DNA of 19,845 nucleotides, taken from the NCBI GenBank assembly GCA_023419535.1, contig JAEZXX010000074.1, positions 1 through 19,845 on the forward strand, given 5' to 3'. This document shows, in pieces, positions 6,585 to 12,762 of the stretch. This stretch comes from Pseudomonadota bacterium. Lineage in GTDB: Bacteria; Pseudomonadota; Alphaproteobacteria; Rhizobiales; Rhizobiaceae. Position numbers and translations under genes: made by a program. The notes under the pieces were generated by a model. That model was not told the origin of the DNA and ran no database searches. It saw nothing but the letters and a program-made list of their open reading frames with translations. Within the stretch, counting starts at the first letter, position 1. Each line of letters begins with the position of its first letter.

Positions 6585-7529
6585 TCACTTCTCCGTTTCG
6601 ACGAGGCCGCGCACGAACCAGCGCTGCATCAGGACCACGACCGCCACCGGCGGCAGCATGGCGAGGATCGCCGTCACCATGACGATGTGCCACTGCGTCT
6701 CGGCGTCGGCGAAGGAGATCATCCGTCGCAGCGCGATGACGATGGTGTTCATGTCGTTGGTGGTGGTGATGAGCAGCGGCCAGAGATACTGCGTCCAGCC
6801 GTAGATGAACATGATGACGAAGAGCGCGGCGAGGTTGGTCTTCGACAGGGGCAGGAGGATGTCCTTGAAGAACCGCCACGGCCCCGCGCCGTCGACGCGC
6901 GCGGCCTCCACCAGCTCGCCCGGGATGGTCAGGAAGAACTGCCGGAAGAGCAGCGTCGCCGTCGCCGAGGCCATCAGGGGCACGATGAGCCCGGCATAGG
7001 TGTTGATGAGTCCGAGATCGACCATCACCGCGTAGGTCGGGAGGATGCGGACCTCCACGGGCAGCATCAGGGTGATGAAGATGATCCAGAAGAAGACCAT
7101 CCGGCCTGGAAAGCGGAAGAAGACGATTGCGAAGGCCGACAGCAGCGAGATGGCGATCTTGCCGATTGCGATGCCGAGCGCCATCACGGTGGTGTTGAAC
7201 AGGAGCCGGTCGGCGCCCACGCCGCCGGTCTGCCGCACGCCGCCGAAGAGCGCCTGCCCGTAATTCTCTAGGAACCGGTCGCCCGGCAGAAGCGGGAGCG
7301 GCGGGCGCAGGATCGTCTGCAGCGAATGGGTCGAGGCGACGAAGGTGTAGTAGATCGGGAAGGCGACGATGAGGACGCCGAGGATCAGGATCGCGTGCGC
7401 CGCGTAGCGCGAGACGCGGCTGATCCCGAGCGGGGCGCCCTCCTCGGCGCGGCCGAGCTTCTGTGCGGTGCCGGTCGAACCGGCGGGCGGCGTCTTGACC
7501 GCCGCGGCGGCGGTGGCCGTCTCAGCCAT
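6585..7529 (-). CDS. ugpE: sn-Glycerol-3-phosphate ABC transporter permease UgpE
   Basis: A 314-residue inner-membrane permease of the binding-protein-dependent type with about six membrane segments. The N-terminal 40 residues are an unusually long Ala/Thr/Pro-rich cytoplasmic lead before AILILGVLIVAFPIYYTF. The EAA loop that contacts the ATPase is seen as ELVEAARVDGAGPWRFFKDI (about residues 204-223), and LPLSKTNLAALFVIMFIYGW follows shortly after. The protein ends in QRWFVRGLVETEK, typical of this subfamily. Its ATG overlaps the ugpA stop by eight bases (7522-7529), which signals translational coupling. It forms the transmembrane channel together with UgpA. Confidence 0.95.
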   Translation of the reverse strand: MAETATAAAAVKTPPAGSTGTAQKLGRAEEGAPLGISRVSRYAAHAILILGVLIVAFPIYYTFVASTHSLQTILRPPLPLLPGDRFLENYGQALFGGVRQTGGVGADRLLFNTTVMALGIAIGKIAISLLSAFAIVFFRFPGRMVFFWIIFITLMLPVEVRILPTYAVMVDLGLINTYAGLIVPLMASATATLLFRQFFLTIPGELVEAARVDGAGPWRFFKDILLPLSKTNLAALFVIMFIYGWTQYLWPLLITTTNDMNTIVIALRRMISFADAETQWHIVMVTAILAMLPPVAVVVLMQRWFVRGLVETEK

Positions 7530-8409
7530 AGTGCACCTTCCTTTCGACGTAGCGGAACTGGAAGGCCGTGAGCGCGATGACGATCACCATCAGGATCACC
7601 GACTGGGCCGCCGAATCGCCGAGGACGAGGTTCACGAAGCCGTCGTGATAGACCTTATAGACGAGCGTCTCGGTCGCCTTGCCCGGACCGCCGCCCGTCA
7701 CCGCGTGGATGATGCCGAAGGTGTCGAAGAAGGCGTAGGTCGTGTTGATGACGAGCAGGAAGAAGGTCGTCGGCGCCAGCAGCGGGAAGACGATCGTCCA
7801 GAAGCGCTTGGGCCCGGACGCGCCGTCGATGGCGGCCGCCTCGATCAGCGTCTTCGGGATCGCCTGGAGCCCGGCGACGAAGAACAGGAAATTGTAGGAG
7901 ATCTGCTTCCAGGCCGCCGCCGCGATGACGAGCGCCATGGCCTGGTCGCCCTTCAGCAGCGGGTCCCAGGCGAAGCCGGCCGAGCGGAGCGAGAAGGCGA
8001 AGGTGCCCATCGCCGGGTTGAACATGAAGAGCCAGACCATGCCCGCAATCGCCGGCGCGATGGCGTAGGGCCAGATCAGCATGGTGCGGTAGAAGCCCTT
8101 GCCGCGGATGATCTTGTCGGCCTGGACGGCGAGGAGGAGCGCGATCGCCATGGCGAAGAAGGCGACGAGGGCCGAGAAGACCGCGGTGTTCTGCAGCGCG
8201 TTCAGATAGCTCGGATCGGCGAGGACGCGGCGGAAGTTGCGCAGGCCGACGAAGCTGGTGGACAGGCCGAACGGATCCTCGCGCAGGACCGACTGGTAGA
8301 GCGCCTGGCTGGCCGGCCAGTAGAAGAAGATGGCGACGATGACGAGCTGCGGCGCGAGCAGCGCGTAGGGCAGCACCTTGTTGGGAAAGACCACGCGCGT
8401 GGCGGACAC
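7522..8409 (-). CDS. ugpA: sn-Glycerol-3-phosphate ABC transporter permease UgpA
   Basis: A 295-residue permease partner of UgpE with about six membrane segments, beginning with LLAPQLVIVAIFFYWPASQA. The EAA loop is TLIEAAAIDGASGPKRFWTI (about residues 187-206), and FFDTFGIIHAVTGGGPGKAT is the conserved block of MalF/UgpA-type permeases. The start is GTG at 8409, preceded by GAGGAG at suitable spacing; the family N-terminus fits this choice. The gene lies 101 bases after ugpB, and a strong GC hairpin lies in that gap. That arrangement usually lowers expression of membrane components compared with the binding protein. Overlap with ugpE shows one operon. Confidence 0.95.
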   Translation of the reverse strand: MSATRVVFPNKVLPYALLAPQLVIVAIFFYWPASQALYQSVLREDPFGLSTSFVGLRNFRRVLADPSYLNALQNTAVFSALVAFFAMAIALLLAVQADKIIRGKGFYRTMLIWPYAIAPAIAGMVWLFMFNPAMGTFAFSLRSAGFAWDPLLKGDQAMALVIAAAAWKQISYNFLFFVAGLQAIPKTLIEAAAIDGASGPKRFWTIVFPLLAPTTFFLLVINTTYAFFDTFGIIHAVTGGGPGKATETLVYKVYHDGFVNLVLGDSAAQSVILMVIVIALTAFQFRYVERKVHYG

Positions 8410-8462
8410 CGGCAGCTCCTCGTCGGTCGGTCGGATGCGGCGCGCCAGCGCCCGAAAACGAG

Positions 8463-8498
8463 GAGGCGGCGCGCGGGAGTGCTCCCGCGCGCCGCCTC
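8463..8498 (-). terminator. Intercistronic hairpin after ugpB (attenuator or mRNA stabiliser)
   Basis: A perfect GC-rich inverted repeat: GAGGCGGCGCGCGGGAG at 8463-8479 and its complement at 8482-8498, giving a 16-bp stem with a four-base loop. It starts 12 bases after the ugpB stop. On the minus strand it is followed by CTCG then TTTT, so partial termination is possible. Its position after the binding-protein gene fits differential expression within the operon. Confidence 0.7.
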
Positions 8499-8510
8499 TC
8501 TCGACGTGTC

Positions 8511-9824
8511 TTAGTTGCCGAGGGCTTCCTGGATGGCGGCGTTGCCGCGCTCGACCGCGTTGTTGAGGGCGGTCTGCGCATCCTGCTGGCCGGCCAGCAT
8601 CCGCTCGAACTCCTCGTTCTGGATGTCGCGGACCTGCGGCAGGTTGACGAGGCGCACGCCGCGCGAATTGGCGGTCGGCTCCTTGCCCATCATCTGGCTG
8701 ATCGGGATCTCGCGGCCCGGGTTCTCCTCGTAGAAGCCGGACTCCTTCGTCGCCTCATAGGCGGCGAGCGTCACCGGCAGATAGCCCGAGACCTGATGCA
8801 GGCGCGACTGGATCTCGGTCTGCGAGAGGAACTCGAAGAAGGCCGCGACCCCTTCGTACTCCTCGTCGGACTTGCCGTCGAAGACCCAGAGCGAGGCGCC
8901 GCCGGGGATGGTGTTCTGCGGCGCGCCCTCGGCTTCCGGATAGTAGGGGAGCTGGCCGAGGCCGTAGTTCATGCCCGAGTTGATGACGTCGCCGAGGCCG
9001 CCGGAGGATTCGGTCATGATCGCGCACTCGCCCGACAGGAAGAGCTGCTTGGCCTCCGAGGTGCGGCCGCCGTAGCGGAACGTGTCGTCGCTCGCGAGAT
9101 CGGCGATGTTCTGGAAGTGCGTGACGAACTGGCCCTCGTTGATCGTCAACTCGACGTCCGAGCCCGCGAGGCCGTTCTCGTTGGTGCCGTACTGGAGGTT
9201 GTTCCAGGCGGCGAAGTTCTCGAGGCCGATCCAGGTCAGCCAGGTCGAGGTCAGACCGCAGGGGGCCGCGCCCGATTCCTTGATCTGCCGAGCCGCCTCG
9301 AAGACCTCCGGCCAAGTGGAGGGCGGGGTTTCGGCGTCGAGCCCGGCCTCCTCGAAGAGGTCCTTGTTGTAGTAGAGGATCGGCGAGGAGGAGTTGTAGG
9401 GGAAGGACAGCATGCTGCCGTCGGGCCGCGAGTAGTAGGCGACGATGCCCGGCAGATACTGCGAGGGATCGAACTCCGACCCGCCCATCGACAGGATCTC
9501 GGCGACCGGCTTCACCGCACCCTCGGCGGCCATCATCACGCCGGTGCCGACGTCGAAGACCTGGATGATGTGCGGGGCCTGGCCGGCGCGGAAGGCGGCG
9601 ATGCCGGCGTTCAGCGTCTCGGGATAGGTGCCGCGGAAGGCCGGGACGACCCGGTATTCGGACTGGCTCTCGTTGAACTCGCGCGCCAGCGTCTCGACGA
9701 CGTCGTTGTTGGCGCCGGTCATGGCGTGCCACCACTGGATCTCGGTCTGCGCCGCGGCGGGCATGCAAAACGCGACGGAGGCCAGAAGGGCGGCGCCACC
9801 GGCCCGTACGAGGGTATTCTTCAT
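8511..9824 (-). CDS. ugpB: sn-Glycerol-3-phosphate-binding periplasmic protein UgpB
   Basis: A 437-residue periplasmic solute-binding protein that captures sn-glycerol 3-phosphate (and, in known homologues, glycerophosphodiesters) for UgpAEC. A signal peptide is clear: MKNTLVRAGG, a hydrophobic core, then MPAAAQ with cleavage near residue 25. The mature start TEIQWWHAMTGANNDVVE and the stretch FRGTYPETLNAGIAAFRAGQ are UgpB hallmarks, as is QVFDVGTGVMMAA soon after. SRPDGSMLSFPYNSSSPILY lies in the ligand-cleft region. Length matches Escherichia coli UgpB. GGGGAG precedes the ATG at good spacing. It is the first gene of ugpBAEC, behind a PhoB box array, so induction under phosphate starvation is expected. 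Confidence 0.96.
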   Translation of the reverse strand: MKNTLVRAGGAALLASVAFCMPAAAQTEIQWWHAMTGANNDVVETLAREFNESQSEYRVVPAFRGTYPETLNAGIAAFRAGQAPHIIQVFDVGTGVMMAAEGAVKPVAEILSMGGSEFDPSQYLPGIVAYYSRPDGSMLSFPYNSSSPILYYNKDLFEEAGLDAETPPSTWPEVFEAARQIKESGAAPCGLTSTWLTWIGLENFAAWNNLQYGTNENGLAGSDVELTINEGQFVTHFQNIADLASDDTFRYGGRTSEAKQLFLSGECAIMTESSGGLGDVINSGMNYGLGQLPYYPEAEGAPQNTIPGGASLWVFDGKSDEEYEGVAAFFEFLSQTEIQSRLHQVSGYLPVTLAAYEATKESGFYEENPGREIPISQMMGKEPTANSRGVRLVNLPQVRDIQNEEFERMLAGQQDAQTALNNAVERGNAAIQEALGN

Positions 9825-9856
9825 GTCAGGTGTCTCCCCAGGGCCGTTCTTGAAAT

Positions 9857-9870
9857 GGACGGCGCCGTCC
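9857..9870. promoter_or_regulatory. Perfect 14-bp palindrome in the ugpB leader
   Basis: GGACGGCGCCGTCC is an exact palindrome 33 bases before the ugpB ATG and 26 bases after the Pho box. It could be an operator or a leader hairpin. GC-rich palindromes also arise by chance in this genome. Confidence 0.25.
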
Positions 9871-9896
9871 TCCTAACGGCGTCGCCCGACGGCTGC

Positions 9897-9925
9897 GTGA
9901 AACTTCTATGACAGTTCGGTGACGC
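9897..9925 (-). promoter_or_regulatory. PhoB box array controlling ugpBAEC
   Basis: On the minus strand CTGTCATAGAAGTTTCAC (9914-9897) matches the PHO box consensus of two seven-base half-sites, CTGTCAT and GTTTCAC, with a four-base spacer. A third, weaker half-site, GCGTCAC, lies exactly 11 bases upstream (9925-9919). The 11-base phasing places all three on one face of DNA, as in known multi-site Pho promoters. The array ends 72 bases before the ugpB ATG. No clear -10 box could be assigned. Confidence 0.82.
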
Positions 9926-9933
9926 GAGAAAGC

Positions 9934-9961
9934 CCTGCGCCGGCTACGAAATCGCCGCAGG
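9934..9961 (-). terminator. Weak candidate terminator after betC
   Basis: CCTGCG (9934-9939) and CGCAGG (9956-9961) can form a stem with a 16-base loop. On the minus strand it is followed by GCTTTCTC. It lies 22 bases after the betC stop and before the Pho box, a sensible place to end betC transcription, but the stem is short and the U-tail is broken. Confidence 0.3.
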
Positions 9962-9983
9962 AGCAGGGTCTTCCCCAGGCTTT

Positions 9984-11489
9984 TCACCGGGGGAAGCGCT
10001 TGTCCTGCTCCAAGACGTTCAGATCCATGTGGTTGCGCATGTAGCGCTCTGAGGCCCGCTGCAGCGGCTGGTGGTCCCACGGGAAATAGGCTCCGTTGCG
10101 AAGCGCCTCGTAGGTCACGTGGCGCCGGGCCTGGCTCTGCCGCACGCCCGCCTCGAAGGACGACAGGTCCCAGCGCTCGGCGACGAGCGCGGCGAGGCGC
10201 GCGGCCTCGTCGGCGTGTTCGGGATCGCCGGCGAGGTTCGTCAGCTCTCGAGGATCGGCTTCGAGGTCGAAGAGCTGGTCGGCGTCGGCCGGGCAGCGCG
10301 TGAACTTCCAACGGCCGTCGCGCAGCGCGACCATCGGCGCGATCGAGGCCTCCGCCGCGTATTCGATCGGCACCGGCCCGCGCGGCGTCCCGCGCGCGGT
10401 CGACACGAGCGAGACGCCGTCGAGCCACGAGGCAGAGGGGCCGAGGTCGACGCCGCAGATGTCGGCAAGGGTCGGCGCCACGTCGAGGGTCGAGACCGGC
10501 GTGTCGACGAGGGCCGGCGCGATGCCCGGCGCCTGGAGCATCAGCGGCACGCGGGCGGAGTGCTCGAAGAAGTTCATCTTGAACCACAGGCCGCGCTCTC
10601 CGAGCATGTCGCCGTGGTCGGAGGCGAAGAGGATCGCGGTGTCCCGCGCCATGCCCGTCGCTTCGAGGATGGCGAGGAGCTCGCCGATCCGCTCGTCGAG
10701 ATAGGAGATGTTGGCGAAATAGGCCTGCCGCGAACGCCGGATCATCTCCGGCGTGATGTCGTACTCATGGTCGTTGCACGAATCCATGATGCGCCTGGAA
10801 TGCGCGTCCTGATCCTCGTGCGCGATACGCCCGACCGCGGGATCGAGCGCCGGGCTGTCCTCGTAGAGCGCGAAATGCTGGGGCCGCGCGACGTAGGGGT
10901 CGTGCGGGTGGGTGAAGGAGACGGTCAGGCAGAAGGGCCGCTCGCCCTGCCGACGCGACAAATCGTAGAGCTTGGCCCTGGCGAAATGGGCGACCTCGTC
11001 GTCATATTCGAGCTGGTTGGTGATCTCGGCCGTGCCCGCGCCCGTGACGCTCCCCAGATTGTGGTACCACCAGTCGATGCGCTCGTTCGGCTTCGACCAG
11101 TCCGGCGTCCAGCCGAAATCGGCCGGATAGACGTCGGTCGTCAGCCGCTCCTCGAAGCCGTGGAGCTGATCGGGCCCGACGAAGTGCATCTTGCCCGACA
11201 GGCAGGTCTCGTAGCCCGCCCGGCGCAGGTGATGGGCGAAGGTCGGGATCTCGGAGGAGAACTCGGCGGCGTTGTCGTAGACGCGGGTCCGGGAGGGCAG
11301 CTGGCCCGACATGAAGCTTGCCCGCGCCGGGGCGCAGAGCGGGCTCGCCGTATAGGCGTTGGCGAAGCGCAGCGATCGGGCGGCGAGGCTTTTCAGGTTC
11401 GGCGCGTGGAGAAAGTCCGCCGGACCGTCCGGGAAGAGGGGGCCGGCGAGTTGGTCGACCATGACGATGAGGACGTTCGGGCGGGGCAT
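9984..11489 (-). CDS. betC: Choline-sulfatase
   Basis: A 501-residue type I sulfatase matching choline-sulfatase, which hydrolyses choline-O-sulfate to choline and sulfate in the cytoplasm. The formylglycine motif CAPAR is at residues 52-56 (LCAPARASFMSGQLPSRTRV), so C52 would be converted to formylglycine. Metal and active-site residues are visible in VMVDQ (D12), SGKMHF (K100, H102), SFTHPHDPY (H194) and ASDHGDMLGE (D291, H292). The C-terminal part, including FDLEADPRELTNLAGDPEH, also fits. No signal peptide is present. The ATG at 11489 is chosen because MPRPNVLIVMVDQ is the family start; the upstream extension is non-coding repeat. choX lies upstream on the same strand, so uptake and use of choline compounds are linked. 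betA, betB and betI are not in the window. Confidence 0.94.
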   Translation of the reverse strand: MPRPNVLIVMVDQLAGPLFPDGPADFLHAPNLKSLAARSLRFANAYTASPLCAPARASFMSGQLPSRTRVYDNAAEFSSEIPTFAHHLRRAGYETCLSGKMHFVGPDQLHGFEERLTTDVYPADFGWTPDWSKPNERIDWWYHNLGSVTGAGTAEITNQLEYDDEVAHFARAKLYDLSRRQGERPFCLTVSFTHPHDPYVARPQHFALYEDSPALDPAVGRIAHEDQDAHSRRIMDSCNDHEYDITPEMIRRSRQAYFANISYLDERIGELLAILEATGMARDTAILFASDHGDMLGERGLWFKMNFFEHSARVPLMLQAPGIAPALVDTPVSTLDVAPTLADICGVDLGPSASWLDGVSLVSTARGTPRGPVPIEYAAEASIAPMVALRDGRWKFTRCPADADQLFDLEADPRELTNLAGDPEHADEAARLAALVAERWDLSSFEAGVRQSQARRHVTYEALRNGAYFPWDHQPLQRASERYMRNHMDLNVLEQDKRFPR

Positions 11490-11528
11490 GCGGGGGTCTC
11501 TGTCGGTTCTGGGAGGTCGGCGCGCGTC

Positions 11529-11675
11529 AGGCCCTCGTCCGGCCGCTACGCGGCCACCTTCTCCCGCAAGCGGGAGAAGGGATGGCGCCCTCTTCGTCGA
11601 CGCATGGGCAAGGCGTCGACGTCGCGTCCTTCTCCCCATCGGGGAGAAGGTGCCGGCAGGCGGATGAGGGCTTCG
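11529..11675. repeat. Composite RIME-like palindromic element (two inverted copies, C and D)
   Basis: The left copy (11529-11580) has GGCCCTCGTCCGGCC and the inverted repeat CCTTCTCCCGC (11557-11567) / GCGGGAGAAGG (11570-11580). The right copy (11628-11675) is in opposite orientation, with CCTTCTCCCC (11628-11637) / GGGGAGAAGG (11641-11650) and the tail ending GGATGAGGGCTTCG. Between them CGTCGACGC (11595-11603) and GCGTCGACG (11613-11621) form a third hairpin, so the unit is one large nested palindrome of about 147 bases. It fills the choX-betC gap. Confidence 0.82.
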
Positions 11676-11688
11676 TGGAGAGCCGAGC

Positions 11689-12624
11689 CTACAGCCCCAG
11701 CTCGGCGCGCACCGCCTCCAGCCCCGGCTCGCCGCCGAGCGTGGTGACGCCGTCGAGCCACGCGTCGAGCACCTGCGGGTTCTCGGTGAGATAGGCGCGC
11801 GCGGCCTGATCGGCGCTCGTGCCTTCCGCCAGCCGCGCCATCATGTCGTTCTCCTGATCCACCGTGAAGGTGAGCTGCCGGAAGAACGTCGCGGCGTTCG
11901 GGCATTCGGCCGCAAAGCCCTCGCGGGCGACCGTGTAGATCGAGGCGCGGCCGTAGTCCGGGCCGAAGAAGTCGTCGGCGCCCGACAGATAGGTGATGTC
12001 CATGTTGGCGTTCATGGGATGCGGCTCCCAGGCGAGGAACGCGATCCACTGCTGTCCCCGCTCGGCGCGCGTCACCTGCGCCAGCATGCCCTGTTCGGAG
12101 GAGGCGACGACCTCCCAGCCCGCGAGGCCGAAGTCGGGCGAATCGACGATCCCTTGCAGGTTCTCGTTGGCCGGCGAGCCGGGGTCGATGCCGTAGAGCT
12201 TCGAGCCGAACTCCTCGGCGTGCTCGGCAAGGTCGGACAGGTCCGCGACGCCCGCTTCGGCGACGTAGGACGGCACCGCGACGGTGTAGCGCACGCCGTC
12301 CAGGTTCAGCGCCAGCTCCTCCAGCCCGTTCTCCTCGGCCGCCTCGCGGAAGGCGGTCTGCGCGGGCATCCAATTGCCGAGGAAGACGTCGATCTCGCCG
12401 TTGCCGATGGCCTGGAAGGTGATCGGCACCGAGAGCGTGGTGACGGTCTGCTCGTAGCCGAGACCGGCGAGCACGGCGCCGGCGAGCGCGTTGGTCGAGG
12501 TGATGTCCGACCAGCCTGGATCGGACATGCGGATGGCGGAACAGCTGTCCGGATCGGCCGCATGCGCCGCGGTCGAAAGGAGCGCTGCGACGCCGAGCGC
12601 GAGGGGGCCGAGGGTGCGGGTCAT
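11689..12624 (-). CDS. choX: Choline-binding periplasmic protein of a choline ABC importer
   Basis: A 311-residue solute-binding protein of the ChoX/OpuAC type. The signal peptide is MTRTLGPLALGVAALLSTAA then HAA, with cleavage near residue 22. The mature part starts with DSCSAIRMSDPGWSDI. Aromatic residues W38, W85, Y113 and W199 have nearly the spacing of the ligand-cage aromatic residues known from Sinorhizobium ChoX, which clamps the trimethylammonium group of choline; FLGNWMPAQ and FLAWEPHPMN are the local motifs. GGAGAG precedes the ATG at 12624. The permease (ChoW) and ATPase (ChoV) genes are not next to it, which is unusual for a choXWV operon; they may lie elsewhere. betC follows on the same strand after a 199-base repeat-filled gap, tying choline uptake to choline-sulfate breakdown. 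Confidence 0.92.
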   Translation of the reverse strand: MTRTLGPLALGVAALLSTAAHAADPDSCSAIRMSDPGWSDITSTNALAGAVLAGLGYEQTVTTLSVPITFQAIGNGEIDVFLGNWMPAQTAFREAAEENGLEELALNLDGVRYTVAVPSYVAEAGVADLSDLAEHAEEFGSKLYGIDPGSPANENLQGIVDSPDFGLAGWEVVASSEQGMLAQVTRAERGQQWIAFLAWEPHPMNANMDITYLSGADDFFGPDYGRASIYTVAREGFAAECPNAATFFRQLTFTVDQENDMMARLAEGTSADQAARAYLTENPQVLDAWLDGVTTLGGEPGLEAVRAELGL

Positions 12625-12714
12625 GGAAACTCTCCGAGGGGTGGCCCGGCATGGCGCGCGGGCCGGCTGATCCGCGCGAACGGACACCAAGGCGGGCTCG
12701 CGCGCAAGGGCAGG

Positions 12715-12730
12715 CGTTTCACGTGAGACG
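12715..12730. promoter_or_regulatory. Palindromic candidate operator upstream of choX
   Basis: CGTTTCACGTGAGACG is a 16-base palindrome with one mismatched pair and a perfect TCACGTGA core. It lies 91 bases before the choX ATG in the short gap after the RND pump gene, where a choX promoter must be unless it is read through. It does not match the BetI operator as I know it, so the regulator is unknown. Confidence 0.35.
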
Positions 12731-12762
12731 CACGACGCCAGCCGAAACCGTTCGCGCCGGGC

